Shown in pieces: positions 7,451 to 17,980 of a stretch of DNA of 64,000 bases. The position numbers and the translations under genes were made by a program. How positions within the stretch are numbered: the first letter of the stretch is position 1; every line of letters begins with the position of its first letter. This DNA comes from Umezawaea endophytica (GTDB lineage: Bacteria > Actinomycetota > Actinomycetes > Mycobacteriales > Pseudonocardiaceae), in NCBI RefSeq assembly GCF_025061645.1, contig NZ_JANYMP010000007.1, forward strand, positions 106,383 through 170,382, given 5' to 3'. Under the pieces are notes generated by a model. It saw only the letters and a program-made list of their open reading frames with translations, ran no database searches and was not told the origin of the DNA.

Positions 7451-8333
7451 GCCTCGGACGGCGTGACCGCGGCGGGCTCGGGAACAGGTGCCCCAACGCC
7501 GAGCGGACGAGGGTGCGGACCATCGCCGGGGTGGCGGCGGTGGCCTCGCCCCGGCGGAAGGTCGACCTGGCGAACGACCCGTCCGGGCCGAAGGACTCCA
7601 TCCGCACCTCGATGTCGATCGTCGCGCCGTCGGTGATGCCGACGCGTGCCAGCGGCTCGTCCGGGATGTGGTCGTCGCCGCTCTTGAGCTGGTAGAAGAA
7701 CCTCAGGCCCACCGCGCCGCCGAACCTGGTCTCCTCGTCCGGCAGCGCGAGGGCCGTGCGCACCAGCACGTGCAACTCCTCGCCGGTCGCCTCGGCGGGC
7801 ACGTCGAGCACGTGCGCCACGGACAGCGCACGGTTGCGGACGTGCAAGGAGATCGACGGCCCCCCACCGTCCACGGCGGACGGGACGGGCACCGGGAGCA
7901 CGGTCGCGGCGACGGACGAGTCCGCCTTCCACGCCGCCGTGAGCTGGTCCGCCACCACCGCCCAGTCGTCCTCGGCGTCCAGGTACCTGCGGGTCGAGAG
8001 GAGCGTGGGCGGCACCCGGTCGTCCAGCCGGACGACGAACAGGAACGCCCGCCTGCCCGCCAGTTCGCGGCAGAAGGCGGCGGTCCACTCCGCGTCGACG
8101 AACGGCCGGTCGTCGCAGTGCCGCGACCACAGCAGCACGTAGTAGTCGGACTCGTCGAGGGCGCGGTTGATGGCGAGCACGTAGTCCTCGCCGAGCTTGA
8201 TACCCAGCGCGTCGACGAAGCTGTCGACGCCCCTGGCGCGCAGTTGCTCGGCGAGCAGCACGGCCTTCGGCCGGTCGTCCCCGGCGAAGGACAGGAAGAC
8301 CCGCGGGCGATCAGGGTGTGCGGTCAGCGGCAC
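7422..8333 (-). CDS. TIR-domain protein with ubiquitin-like C-terminal domain
   Basis: A 303-residue protein. Residues 10-135 are a TIR domain: 'RVFLSFAGDD' first strand, the BB-loop region, 'YYVLLWSRHC', then 'FVDAEW', where Glu82 sits at the position of the catalytic glutamate of NAD-cleaving TIR enzymes. Residues about 158-246 look like a beta-grasp, ubiquitin-like domain: 'SISLHVRNRALSV', 'VPAEATGEELHVLVRTAL', 'YQLKSGDDHIPDEPL', then 'GITDGATIDIEV'. The tail is Arg/Pro-rich. GTG 8333 has GGAGG five bases upstream and lies inside the end of the CHAT gene, so translation is coupled. Predicted NADase or signalling effector of the lipoprotein-CHAT-TIR operon. Confidence 0.85.
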   Translation of the reverse strand: MPLTAHPDRPRVFLSFAGDDRPKAVLLAEQLRARGVDSFVDALGIKLGEDYVLAINRALDESDYYVLLWSRHCDDRPFVDAEWTAAFCRELAGRRAFLFVVRLDDRVPPTLLSTRRYLDAEDDWAVVADQLTAAWKADSSVAATVLPVPVPSAVDGGGPSISLHVRNRALSVAHVLDVPAEATGEELHVLVRTALALPDEETRFGGAVGLRFFYQLKSGDDHIPDEPLARVGITDGATIDIEVRMESFGPDGSFARSTFRRGEATAATPAMVRTLVRSALGHLFPSPPRSRRPRLTPPTGSAG

Positions 8334-10890
8334 GGTGCCTCCGTCGGTCGAGTTCACGTCGCAGCAGGCGGCGGACCGGCCCGGCGCCGGTCTGCCGGTC
8401 GGAGGCCCCGCACACCGCCCAGCACGCCCAGCGGGCCGGGTGGTGGGGGTTCTCCAGGTCGGCCGGTGGGTCCCACGCGCCGCGGGCCACGTCGAGCTGG
8501 GCGCGTTGGAGCGCGATGTCGCGCGGCAGGTACCGCAGGTAGCGGTCGAACCGGTCGAGCACCGCGGAGGCCACGGGCTCGTCCGCGATCCACTTGGCCG
8601 CGACCACGGAGGCGGCACCCGCGTGGATCGCGGCCCGCACGAACCCGACGTGCTCGTCCCGGCCACGCGGCTGGGCCATCCCGGTCTCGCAGGCGCCGAG
8701 GACGAACGTCCCGCAGCCGCGCAGGTCCATCCACTGGAGTTGGTCCGGCCGCACCCGGCTGTCGGTCCCCTCCGGGCCGAGCAGCAGCCAGGACCGCGTC
8801 GGGTCGACGTGGTCGTAGAAGCCGTGGGTGTCGACGCGGACCTGGTGGTGCGCCCTGCTCGCCAGCGCGGCCCGCACGTCGTCGGGGGTTACCCGCTCGC
8901 TCTCCAGGACGACGCGACCGGGTAGGTCGGCGGCGTGGGCGAGGCCGGTGCCGGGCGGGCTGACCAGGAGTGCCCGGTCTCCCCGCCGGGCCGCCGAGCG
9001 GTGCCGCAGCGGGCGCCGCGCCGACAGGCACGGCAGGTCGGACAACGCGTACCGGTCGCAGATCCGCTCCGAGGTCCCCGGCACGGTCATGGCGGCGAAC
9101 GGCACCCCGGCCAGCGCGCCGCCCGCGACCAGCGCGATCCGGCGCACGCCTCGCGGCAGGACGTCGAGCACCGCGCCCACGTCGAGTTGGTCGGCGACTC
9201 GGGCCAGGGACCTGTCGAAGTCGCCCGACGCGATGGCCTCGTCCAGCAGCCCCTCGGTCCAGCAGGACATCAGCTCGTCGACCGATCGCCACAGCGCGGC
9301 CCGGTCCAGCGCGACCGAGGAGTGGTGCAGCGAGCCGTGGCCGATCACGGCGTGGTGCACGCGGTGCGGTGTCACGTGGACCATCCAGACGACCTGGGAC
9401 CGGGGCAGGTCGCGGGTCTCCTCGCCCAACCACCGCCAAGCCCCGTCCAGGTCGTGCAGCCGCGGCAGGTTCCTGGGGAACCCCTCCGGCAGGACGCTCC
9501 CGAGGATCGTCGCGCCACGCGCGCTCTCCATGGCGACGACGACCGCCGCCGTCGCCGCGGCCCCGCGCCTGTCGACGGCCGCCGCGGCGGCGCGGACCCG
9601 CTCGTCGTGCTCGTCCGGCGCGGCGAGCTGCATCCCGACCCTGACCTGGTCGGTGACCTGGCGTTCGGCGAACCGCTCCTCGATGGCGTGGGCCTCGATC
9701 CAGCGGTCGCCCGCCTCGTCCTCGGCGCCGAGCGCGAACAACGCGCGGCCTCCCAGCCGCAACGCCACCACCCTGACCTCGGCCAACGCGGTGGTGTTCG
9801 CGCGCGTGGCCGCGGTGTCGAGTTGGACGACGGCGTGGCGGAGGAAGGCGTCGTCGCCGGTGTGCTGGTGCCGGGCCAGTTCCACCTCACCGGCGATCAG
9901 GTGCCACACGGCGACGTCGTGCTCGGCACGGGCCAGGTCGCGGAGTTCGACGAGCAGGGCTTCCGCCTCGTCCAAGCGGGTCGCGGCGAGCAGTCGCCGC
10001 GCCTCCTCGATCCGCCTGCCGAACCGGGTGGAGCCCGAGCCGCCCGGCGCCGTGTCCGGGAACAGGCCGTCCAGGTCCTCCTGCGCGGCCACGGGGTCGG
10101 GCGATTCCGCCACGGCCTCGCGCAGCAGCGGTTCCAGACGGGCCACGACCGCTTCCTGCCTGGTCAACCACAGCAAGGCGGCGATCTCGCGCAACACGGG
10201 CAGCCGCAACGCCGGGTCCACGACGGTGTCGGTCACGCAGCGGATCATGACGTGGAGCGCCTCCTCGTAGCGCAGCTCGCGCTTGAGGGCGACGGCGAGG
10301 AGCAGGTGGTCGGCGACCGTGCGCGGAGCCGCGGCCGACAGCACCTCGGGCACCGCTTCCCCGACGCCCAGCCGAACGGCCGCGCCGAGCCGGTCCCGGT
10401 CGACGATCGCCACTCCCGCGTCGTTGCCCGCCGCCCGGAACGCCGCCCTGGCCCGCTCCCACTTCTCGGCCGCCGCCTCGAACTCGCCCCGGTCCGCGGC
10501 GGCCAAGCCCTCGACCCGCAGCAGCCGCGCCCGGTCGTCGTCGGTCGGCGACCAGTCGCCCAGCGCCGCGATGTCGGCGAGCGCCCCCGCGAGGTCACCG
10601 ACCGAGCCGCGGATCTCCGCCCGCAGCAGGAGGAGGTCGGGGTGCGCTCCCCCGGCCGCGCGCAGGTGTTCGCCGCACCGCGCCAGCGCCGCCGACGCCG
10701 CGCCCAGCTCCAGCAACGTCGCCACGTGGTCCACCGCGAGCGCGTCGCGCGTCCCGGCTTCGGCGAGCGCCACGGCGTCTCGATAAGCCCGGTCCACGGC
10801 CCGCGCGTCCGCCCTGGCGAACGCCTCGCGGCCCGCGGCCACGGCACGTCCGACCGGGCTGCCCGGATCGAGTTCGAACCGGTCGGGCAT
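8311..10890 (-). CDS. CHAT-domain protease with TPR-like helical repeats
   Basis: An 859-residue cytosolic protein. Residues about 1-560 are Ala/Arg/Glu-rich helices resembling tetratricopeptide repeats. The last 300 or so residues form a CHAT (caspase-like) peptidase domain. The catalytic dyad is visible as His689 in 'THGFYDH' and Cys734 in 'VLGACETGMA', with the conserved 'GFVRAAIHAGAASVVAAKW' after it. CHAT proteins are cysteine peptidases used in programmed responses and phage defence. ATG 10890 shares one base with the stop of the upstream lipoprotein gene (TGATG), and the stop at 8311 overlaps the TIR gene by 23 bases. The cleavage target is unknown; the operon partners are candidates. 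Confidence 0.9.
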   Translation of the reverse strand: MPDRFELDPGSPVGRAVAAGREAFARADARAVDRAYRDAVALAEAGTRDALAVDHVATLLELGAASAALARCGEHLRAAGGAHPDLLLLRAEIRGSVGDLAGALADIAALGDWSPTDDDRARLLRVEGLAAADRGEFEAAAEKWERARAAFRAAGNDAGVAIVDRDRLGAAVRLGVGEAVPEVLSAAAPRTVADHLLLAVALKRELRYEEALHVMIRCVTDTVVDPALRLPVLREIAALLWLTRQEAVVARLEPLLREAVAESPDPVAAQEDLDGLFPDTAPGGSGSTRFGRRIEEARRLLAATRLDEAEALLVELRDLARAEHDVAVWHLIAGEVELARHQHTGDDAFLRHAVVQLDTAATRANTTALAEVRVVALRLGGRALFALGAEDEAGDRWIEAHAIEERFAERQVTDQVRVGMQLAAPDEHDERVRAAAAAVDRRGAAATAAVVVAMESARGATILGSVLPEGFPRNLPRLHDLDGAWRWLGEETRDLPRSQVVWMVHVTPHRVHHAVIGHGSLHHSSVALDRAALWRSVDELMSCWTEGLLDEAIASGDFDRSLARVADQLDVGAVLDVLPRGVRRIALVAGGALAGVPFAAMTVPGTSERICDRYALSDLPCLSARRPLRHRSAARRGDRALLVSPPGTGLAHAADLPGRVVLESERVTPDDVRAALASRAHHQVRVDTHGFYDHVDPTRSWLLLGPEGTDSRVRPDQLQWMDLRGCGTFVLGACETGMAQPRGRDEHVGFVRAAIHAGAASVVAAKWIADEPVASAVLDRFDRYLRYLPRDIALQRAQLDVARGAWDPPADLENPHHPARWACWAVCGASDRQTGAGPVRRLLRRELDRRRHRAADRTP

Positions 10891-13800
10891 CAGGCCCCGC
10901 ACCCGACCAGGGTGTCGCCGGTCTCCGGGCAGATCAGCAGGACCAGCCCACCGGCCGCCACCGGGGCGGCGGTCCCGCCGGGCGGCGCCGACGGGGTGGG
11001 CGCCGGGCTCTGGGAGGTGTTGCCGCTCACGGCTCGCGGCGACACGGGGATCCGCAGCCACTCGGCGCCGCGGCCCATCCCGTTGCCCGCGCGGACGTCC
11101 GCGTACGGGACGCTCGTCCGCTTCTCCGCGGTCGCCCTCCGAACCTTCACCTTCGTGTCGCGGGGCAGGGAGCCCGCAATGACCCGACCGTCCTCGAGCG
11201 AGAGCGAAGCGCGGAAGCTCTCGTGCAGGTAGAGGTCGGCGTCGGGCGTCTGTAGCGCCTGACCGAGGTCCATCGCCTCCGCACGGCTGCCGGGCACCTC
11301 CGCCAGGTCGCTCTTGTCGACCACGACGGCGCGGTCGGACGTCAACCGCACCAGCACGGTCTGCTCCGGGTCGGTGCCGATCGCGCGCAGCACCTTCGCG
11401 CTCCACGGGTCGTCACCGGACACGATCCGGACCTCGGTGTCGTTGACGAGCGCGGCACCGTCCTCGCCCAACCGCACCCCGCGCCACAGCCCGTCCTCGG
11501 CCAGCGTGGCGTCCGCGCGGGCGATGACGATCCGGGGCATCTCCCGCAGCACCGCGGCGCCCTCGGCCAGGCCGTTGACACCGAGGATCGGATCGCTCGG
11601 ATCAGCTCGCACGTGGTCGCCGACCAGGTACGCGTCGGCGGACCTGCCGTCCCGCACGGTCACCCGCACCGTCTTGGCGTCGGCGGGCGGTCCGTCCGTG
11701 AACGTCGCGACAGCCGGACCGTCGGGAGTAGCGGGCGCGACGTCCAGCGACCGTCCCGGCGGAACGGTCGGGGGCGCGACCATCTCCCCGTAGAAGAAGC
11801 GCGGTCCGCTCGCACCGGGGTTCGGCGCGCCCAGGCGGAAGACGGGGGCGTCACCGGCAGGGGGAACGTCGCCGCTGATCGACAGCCACGGGGCGTCCGC
11901 ACCGCCGACCCGGTTCACCACCCGGCCCGCCGGGTCCTTCAACGTGTACAGCACCCCGTCCTTCGCGGACGGAACGCCCTCCGGAGCCGCGGCGAGGGTC
12001 TTCTGCACCGAGTCGAGCACGCCTCGGACCCGGTCCACGAAGCCGCGCCGCCACGTGACGGTCACCAGGGTCGCGTCGCGGTCGGCCGTCAATTCCCCGA
12101 ACTCACGCCCTTCGTAGTCGACGCGCTGGGACACGTGACCGTCGTGGGCGTCGATCGTGGTGGACAGCCTGCGCTGCGCGGTGTCGGGCAGCACCAGCTT
12201 GAGGTCGCCGAACCGCACGACCTTCCGCCCCGCCGCCGTGACGTCGACGACCGCCTTGCCGTCGACCGTCCGGAACGCGTGCTCCTGGTTGGCCACGACC
12301 TGGCCCGCGCTGTCGATGGACAGCCGCTTGACGGAGCCGGTGCCGGTCGTCGCGTCGAACGTCGAACTCGCGTCGAGCAGCCCGGCGCGGTTGACCGGTG
12401 CGGGCAGCGTCGCCAGGTAGTCCGCGGTTCCCTTGCGGGCGATGAGGTCGCCGAGCGAGACACCGCCGGAGATCACCCGGTAGCCGCAGCTCTCGTAGCT
12501 CTTGGACGGGGTGACGACCACGGCTTCCTGCTCGGCCGACGGCGGCGTCACGAACCGGACCGGCGCCCGTTCCCGCAGATCGGGGTTCTTCGCGTACCAG
12601 TCGGCGAACGTCAGGGTCGACGGGATCTCCGCGTCCGGCAGGTGCGGGAGCGTGGCGGAAGTCTTGGCAGCCAGCCACTCGAGCGCGCCGCTCCACCGCA
12701 TGATCTGGTCGAGCCGCTGGTACTGCGGCTCGTGGTCGGCGACCGCCTGGTAGTGCTGGTCCCACCACGTCAACCCCCTGCCCGAGGCGAAGCTCGGCTC
12801 GACCTCCGCGCCCGCGGTGCCGTCCGAGCGGGAGAACAGCCGCGTCGACTGCGCCCCGATGCTGATCTTCGCGGAGTCGTAGGAGTACGCGGACTCGTTC
12901 TGCCCGAACCACAGGCGTCCGCTCTCGCTCGCCAGTCCCGTCTCGCAGTGGCTCCACGGCGTCACCGCGTCCGGGTCCGGCACGAACCCCTCGACGGCCT
13001 TGGCGGGCACGCCGTCACCCGTCCCGTTCACCCAGTTCTTGGCCACGTAGTCGGTGTAGAACAACGTCATCCCGACGGCGGTGCCCGCGAGCCCCCCGTC
13101 GTACCGGGCCTGGCTGTACACCGGTCCGCCGTCCAACGCCGACCACAGCCCCCAGAGGGATTCGCGGGTGGTCGGCAGCCCGTGCTGGGCGAGGGCGTCG
13201 GCCTGGCCGTCACCGTGCAGGACGTCGGCCACGACCTCGGCCACCTCCGCGGACGACGTGAAGGCCGTACCGGACCAGTTCCCGGACAGGACCCGCTCGG
13301 CCGTCTCGCCGCTCAGGCCCGGCACTGCGGCCACGAGGTCCGCCGTGGTCTTGGCCGGACGCGGATCGAGCGAGAACGCCGGAGTCGGCCCGCCGGAGGT
13401 CGGTCGATATCCCCGCTGGAGCGCGGACACGTCCGCCAAGGCCAGCGGAGCGCCCTCGTCCGGCCAGGTCCACCCGCCCGCCCACACCTCCGTGCCGCGC
13501 ACCTCCAGCGTGGACAGGGATCGCGTCCGCGCCAGGAACTCCGTCAGCCCGCCCGCCTGGTCGACCCGCGCCGACACGTAGCCGTTCGCCGACCGGGCCT
13601 GGTCCGCCGAGGTGGGCTCCTCGGCCGTGACGTCGACCGTCCTGGAGTCGGCGTGGACGGTGAAGTCGTGCACGCGGACCTGCTCCGGATCACCACCGGC
13701 ATCGGTCCGGTGCTGGTCGAGAAGCTGCCCCACGGTGCGCGCCCGGCGCGGATCGTCGGCCGCCACGAGCAGGTGCAACACCTTCCCGTCGAAGAGCGCG

Positions 13801-14120
13801 CGCCCCGGCCCGGTGGCCTGCCGGGACAGGTCCGAGAACCCGCCGTCCCGCACGGGTACCGCGTCGTACAGCGCGTTCCTCACCTGGCCGGTGTCGAGCC
13901 CCAGGTTGGCCGCCAGCCCGATCCGCGCCCAGTCGAGCACCTGGGCCCGGTCCTCGGTCGCCTCCAGGCCCGCGAGCCGTCCGGCCGCTCCGGCGTAGGA
14001 CACGACGAAATCGGCACCCGCGGCCGTGGGGTCCGTACCGCGAGGGGTTTCGTCGTCACAACCCACCAGGGCCAGGAGAACGCCTGCGAGCACCACCGCG
14101 ATCGCCGATCGAGCACGCAT
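10890..14120 (-). CDS. Large lipoprotein heading the CHAT-TIR operon
   Basis: A 1076-residue protein with a lipoprotein signal: basic start, hydrophobic stretch, lipobox 'LVGC' with Cys21. It should therefore be anchored outside the membrane. A central Trp/Tyr-rich block around residues 340-490 ('LFYTDYVAKNW', 'WWDQHYQAVADHEPQYQRLDQIMRW') suggests a folded domain that I cannot name. Beta-rich segments follow, and a Pro/Ser-rich stretch near 1040 precedes a hydrophobic end with two cysteines ('LLICPETG', 'LVGCGA'). ATG 14120 has AAGGAA upstream. Its stop overlaps the CHAT gene start, tying an extracytoplasmic protein to cytosolic CHAT and TIR proteins. Possible sensor or substrate; function unknown. 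Confidence 0.85.
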   Translation of the reverse strand: MRARSAIAVVLAGVLLALVGCDDETPRGTDPTAAGADFVVSYAGAAGRLAGLEATEDRAQVLDWARIGLAANLGLDTGQVRNALYDAVPVRDGGFSDLSRQATGPGRALFDGKVLHLLVAADDPRRARTVGQLLDQHRTDAGGDPEQVRVHDFTVHADSRTVDVTAEEPTSADQARSANGYVSARVDQAGGLTEFLARTRSLSTLEVRGTEVWAGGWTWPDEGAPLALADVSALQRGYRPTSGGPTPAFSLDPRPAKTTADLVAAVPGLSGETAERVLSGNWSGTAFTSSAEVAEVVADVLHGDGQADALAQHGLPTTRESLWGLWSALDGGPVYSQARYDGGLAGTAVGMTLFYTDYVAKNWVNGTGDGVPAKAVEGFVPDPDAVTPWSHCETGLASESGRLWFGQNESAYSYDSAKISIGAQSTRLFSRSDGTAGAEVEPSFASGRGLTWWDQHYQAVADHEPQYQRLDQIMRWSGALEWLAAKTSATLPHLPDAEIPSTLTFADWYAKNPDLRERAPVRFVTPPSAEQEAVVVTPSKSYESCGYRVISGGVSLGDLIARKGTADYLATLPAPVNRAGLLDASSTFDATTGTGSVKRLSIDSAGQVVANQEHAFRTVDGKAVVDVTAAGRKVVRFGDLKLVLPDTAQRRLSTTIDAHDGHVSQRVDYEGREFGELTADRDATLVTVTWRRGFVDRVRGVLDSVQKTLAAAPEGVPSAKDGVLYTLKDPAGRVVNRVGGADAPWLSISGDVPPAGDAPVFRLGAPNPGASGPRFFYGEMVAPPTVPPGRSLDVAPATPDGPAVATFTDGPPADAKTVRVTVRDGRSADAYLVGDHVRADPSDPILGVNGLAEGAAVLREMPRIVIARADATLAEDGLWRGVRLGEDGAALVNDTEVRIVSGDDPWSAKVLRAIGTDPEQTVLVRLTSDRAVVVDKSDLAEVPGSRAEAMDLGQALQTPDADLYLHESFRASLSLEDGRVIAGSLPRDTKVKVRRATAEKRTSVPYADVRAGNGMGRGAEWLRIPVSPRAVSGNTSQSPAPTPSAPPGGTAAPVAAGGLVLLICPETGDTLVGCGA

Positions 14121-14365
14121 GTGCGATTCCTTCGACTTGCCGGATACGCGTCACCGAATGGCGAACGGCCGGAGCATAACCACGAACGGGAATCCCACAG
14201 AGGCAAGGAGAATGGCTGTCAACTTTGTGTCCTGAAGCTGTCAACCGCGCCTGGTGGGAATCTCGACGACCGTGGCCGAAGGCGAATTATCCGCACATTC
14301 ATCAGCGCATTCTTCGAGCGATCGGGGGTGGTCCGGGCCGCACACCCGCACCACCCCCGCTCCGC

Positions 14366-16225
14366 TCAGGAAGTCGCCGCGAACTGCGCCGAGTACAACC
14401 GGGAGTACGCGCCTTCCGCCGCCAGCAACCGCTCGTGCGTCCCCTGTTCCACGATCCGCCCCGATTCCATCACCAGGATCAGGTCCGCGTCCCGGATCGT
14501 CGACAGCCGGTGCGCGATCACGAAACTCGTCCTGGACGACCGGAGTGCCGCCATCGCGTGCTGCACCAACGACTCCGTGCGCGTGTCGACGGAACTGGTC
14601 GCCTCATCCAGGATCAGCAACGACGGGCTCGCCAGGAACGCCCGCGCGATGGTCAGCAGTTGCTTCTCACCCGCGCTGACGTTCGTGCCCTCCTCGTCGA
14701 TCACGGTGTCGTACCCGTCCGGCAGCGTGCGGACGAACCGGTCCACGAACGTGGCCCGCGCCGCGGCGACGATCTCCTCCTCGGACGCGTCCGGCCGTCC
14801 GTAGGCGATGTTGTCGCGAATGGTCCCGCCGAACAACCAGGTGTCCTGCAACACCATCCCGATCTGCGACCGCAGGTCCTCGCGCCGCAGCGAGGTGACG
14901 TCCACACCGTCCAGCGTGATCCGGCCCGCGTCCAGCTCGTAGAACCGCATGACCAGGTTGACCAGGGTGGTCTTCCCGGCCCCGGTCGGCCCGACGATGG
15001 CCACGGTCTGCCCCGGTTCCGCGACCAGCGACAGGTGCTCGATCAGCGGCTGCTCCGGGCGGTAGGAGAAGCTGACGTCCTCGAACTCCACGCGGCCACG
15101 CCGTTCCGCGGGCAGGGACGCGTCCGCCGGGTCCGGCGACTGCTCCTCCGCGTCGAGCAGCTCGAAGACGCGTTCGGCCGAGGCGACACCGGACTGCATC
15201 AGGTTCGCCATCGACGCGACCTGCGTGAGCGGCTGGGTGAACTGGCGGGAGTACTGGAGGAACGCCTGGACCTCGCCGAGGCTCATCGAGCCGGACGTGA
15301 TGCGCAGGCCACCGACGACGGCGACCACGACGTAGCTGATGTTGGACAGGAACATCATCGTGGGCATGATCAGCCCGGAGATGAACTGCGCGCCCAGCGC
15401 CGCCTCGTAGAGGTCGTCGTTGCGACGCCGGAACTCGGCCTCGGACTCCTCCTGCCGCCCGAAGACCTTGACGACCTGGTGGCCGGTGAACGACTCCTCG
15501 ATGTGGGCGTTGAGCACGCCGGTGTGCTTCCACTGCTGCATGAACAGCTTCTGCGACCGCTTCCCGATCCAGCCGGTGACGAACACCGACACCGGGATCA
15601 CGGCCAGCGCGATGAGCGCCAGCAACGGGGAGATCGAGATCATCATCGCGACGACGCCGATGACGGTCAGCAGCGACGTCAGGAGCTGGCTCAGGGTCTG
15701 CTGGAGGGTGGACGAGACGTTGTCGATGTCGTTGGTGGCCCTGGACAGCAGCTCGCCGCGCGGCTGGCCGTCGAAGTAGCGCAGGGGCAGCCGGTGCAGC
15801 TTCGCCTCGACCTCCTCGCGCAGCGCGTAGACGACGCGCTGCACCACGCCGTTGAGCAGCGCGCCCTGCGCCCAGAAGAACACCGCGGACGCGAGGTACA
15901 GCGCCATCACCCACATCAGCACGGTGGCGAGCGCGGCGAAGTCGATGCCCGCGCCCGGAACACCGCGCATGCGGCCGAGGACGCCGTCGAAGATGATGTC
16001 GGTCGCGTGCCCGAGGATCTTCGGTCCGGCGACGGTGAACGAGACGCTGATGACGCCGAGCGCGGTGACGGCCGCGAAGCCGAAGCGCTCGGGCCGCATC
16101 CGGCCCGCCAGCCGTTTGGCCGACGGTCCGAAGGACTTGGCCTTGCCGACCGGCATGCCCATGCCGGGCAGACCGCGGCCCATCGGCGACGGTTGGGGAC
16201 GTGGACTCGTGGTCGTGGCGGTCAT
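14366..16225 (-). CDS. ABC exporter subunit (permease-ATPase), second half
   Basis: A 619-residue half-transporter. An N-terminal extension with Pro/Gly and basic residues (1-45) precedes six transmembrane helices (about 50-340). The ATPase domain has Walker A '[11 protein letters not shown]', Q-loop '[10 protein letters not shown]', signature '[12 protein letters not shown]' and Walker B '[12 protein letters not shown]'. The signature reads VSAGE, slightly off the usual LSGGQ. ATG 16225 overlaps the stop of the partner gene (ATGA), and together they make a heterodimeric multidrug or lipid exporter of the type often repressed by a divergent TetR gene, as found upstream here. Confidence 0.92.
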   Translation of the reverse strand: MTATTTSPRPQPSPMGRGLPGMGMPVGKAKSFGPSAKRLAGRMRPERFGFAAVTALGVISVSFTVAGPKILGHATDIIFDGVLGRMRGVPGAGIDFAALATVLMWVMALYLASAVFFWAQGALLNGVVQRVVYALREEVEAKLHRLPLRYFDGQPRGELLSRATNDIDNVSSTLQQTLSQLLTSLLTVIGVVAMMISISPLLALIALAVIPVSVFVTGWIGKRSQKLFMQQWKHTGVLNAHIEESFTGHQVVKVFGRQEESEAEFRRRNDDLYEAALGAQFISGLIMPTMMFLSNISYVVVAVVGGLRITSGSMSLGEVQAFLQYSRQFTQPLTQVASMANLMQSGVASAERVFELLDAEEQSPDPADASLPAERRGRVEFEDVSFSYRPEQPLIEHLSLVAEPGQTVAIVGPTGAGKTTLVNLVMRFYELDAGRITLDGVDVTSLRREDLRSQIGMVLQDTWLFGGTIRDNIAYGRPDASEEEIVAAARATFVDRFVRTLPDGYDTVIDEEGTNVSAGEKQLLTIARAFLASPSLLILDEATSSVDTRTESLVQHAMAALRSSRTSFVIAHRLSTIRDADLILVMESGRIVEQGTHERLLAAEGAYSRLYSAQFAATS

Positions 16226-17967
16226 GCGGCCTGCTCCGGGGTGAGCTGGGACTGGACGATCTCCCGGTACGTGCCGCAGGAGTCCAGCAGTTCGTGGTGG
16301 GTGCCCGTGCCGACGACGGACCCGCCGTCGAGCACGACGATCTCGTCGGCGTCGAGGACGGTGGTGATCCGCTGGGCGACGACGAGCACGGCGGAGCGCT
16401 CGACGTGCGGGCGCAGCGCGGCGCGCAGCCGGGCGTCGGTCGCCAGGTCGAGCGCGGAGAACGAGTCGTCGAACAGGTAGATCTCCGGGCGGCGGACGAG
16501 CGCGCGGGCGATGCACAGCCGTTGGCGCTGCCCACCGGACACGTTCGTGCCGCCCTGCGCGATCGGCGCGTCCAGCCCGTCCGGCATCGCCTCGACGAAG
16601 TCGCGGGCCTGCGCGATCTCCAGCGCCTCCCACAGCTCTTCGTCCGTGGCGTCGGGTTTGCCGTAGCGCAGGTTGCTCGCCACGGTGCCGGTGAACAGGT
16701 AGGGCCGTTGCGGCACCAGGCCGATCCGGTCCCACAGCACGTCCGGGTCCAGGTCGCGGACATCCACGCCGTCGACGAGCACGGCGCCGTCGGTCACGTC
16801 GATCAGCCGCGGGATCAGCGACACCAGCGTCGACTTGCCGGTGCCGGTGCTGCCGACGATCGCGGTGGTCCTGCCCGCCTCGACGCGGAAGGAGATGTCG
16901 CGCAGCACGGGTTCCGCCGCTCCGGGGTAGCGGAACCCGGTGCCGCGGAACTCCACCGAGGCCCGCGCGGGCAGGTCGCGCACGGGCGTCGCGGGCGGGA
17001 CGACGGACGACTCGGTGTCGAGGACCTCGTTGATCCGCTCGGCGCACACCGACGCGCGCGGGATCATGGTCGCGATGAACGTCGCCATCATCACCGACAT
17101 CAGGATCTGCATCAGGTAGTTGAGGAACGCGGTCATCGAGCCGATCCGCATCTCCCCCGCGTCGACCTGGTGCGCCCCGAACCACAGGACGGCGACGCAG
17201 GACGCGTTGAGGATCAGGATCACCGTCGGGAAGATCAGCGCCTGGAGCCTGCCGACGCGCAGCGCGGTGTCGGTCAGCGAGGCGTTGGCCTCGGCGAACC
17301 GGCGGGACTCGGCGGGTTCGCGGACGAACGCGCGCACCACGCGGATGCCGGAGAGCTGTTCGCGCAGCACGCGGTTGACCCGGTCGATCCGGGTCTGCAT
17401 CAGGCGGAACTGCGGCACCATGCGCCGGACGAGCGCTCCGATCGCCAGCAGCAGCGCGGGAACGCACACCAGCAGCAGCCACGAGAGGCCGACGTCCTCG
17501 TTGAGCGCCATGACGATGCCCACCACGCACATGATCGGCGCGGTGACGAGCATGGTGCACATCAGCACCACCAGGAGCTGCACCTGCTGCACGTCGTTCG
17601 TGGTGCGGGTGATCAGCGACGGCGGACCGAACCCGGCCACCTCGCGGGCGGAGAACTCGCCGACGCGGTGGAAGATGGCGGCCCGGACGTCGCGCCCGAA
17701 CGCCATGGCGCTGCGGGACGCGTAGTACACGGCGGCGCCGGAGCAGGTGATCTGCACCAGCGTGACCGCGAGCATCCACCCACCGGTGGACACGATGTAA
17801 CCGCCGTCGCCCTTGGCGACGCCGAAGTCGATGATGTCGGCGTTCAGGCTGGGCAGGTAGAGCGACGCGGTCGTGCCGACGAGTTGGAGCACGAGCACTA
17901 TCCAGAGTTCGCGCCGGTACGGGCGCAGGTAGGTGAGCATCAGGCGGTACAGCAACGAAGCCCCCAC
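16222..17967 (-). CDS. ABC exporter subunit (permease-ATPase), first half
   Basis: A 581-residue half-transporter with six membrane helices in residues 15-330. The ATPase has Walker A '[11 protein letters not shown]', signature '[12 protein letters not shown]', Walker B '[11 protein letters not shown]' and switch His replaced in 'VVAQRITTV'. The Walker B ends in D-D-S rather than D-E, so this is probably the degenerate ATP site of the heterodimer; the partner keeps the DEATS glutamate. The GTG start at 17967 lacks an obvious ribosome binding site; an ATG nine codons later is the alternative. It is transcribed divergently from a TetR gene 77 bases away that probably represses it. Confidence 0.92.
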   Translation of the reverse strand: MGASLLYRLMLTYLRPYRRELWIVLVLQLVGTTASLYLPSLNADIIDFGVAKGDGGYIVSTGGWMLAVTLVQITCSGAAVYYASRSAMAFGRDVRAAIFHRVGEFSAREVAGFGPPSLITRTTNDVQQVQLLVVLMCTMLVTAPIMCVVGIVMALNEDVGLSWLLLVCVPALLLAIGALVRRMVPQFRLMQTRIDRVNRVLREQLSGIRVVRAFVREPAESRRFAEANASLTDTALRVGRLQALIFPTVILILNASCVAVLWFGAHQVDAGEMRIGSMTAFLNYLMQILMSVMMATFIATMIPRASVCAERINEVLDTESSVVPPATPVRDLPARASVEFRGTGFRYPGAAEPVLRDISFRVEAGRTTAIVGSTGTGKSTLVSLIPRLIDVTDGAVLVDGVDVRDLDPDVLWDRIGLVPQRPYLFTGTVASNLRYGKPDATDEELWEALEIAQARDFVEAMPDGLDAPIAQGGTNVSGGQRQRLCIARALVRRPEIYLFDDSFSALDLATDARLRAALRPHVERSAVLVVAQRITTVLDADEIVVLDGGSVVGTGTHHELLDSCGTYREIVQSQLTPEQAA

Positions 17968-17980
17968 AGAAGAAACTTGC

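Noticed and set aside
8935-11232. 765-residue plus-strand ORF opposite the CHAT gene
   Set aside because: It is Arg/Gly/Asp-rich shadow sequence of the CHAT and lipoprotein genes, with no domains.
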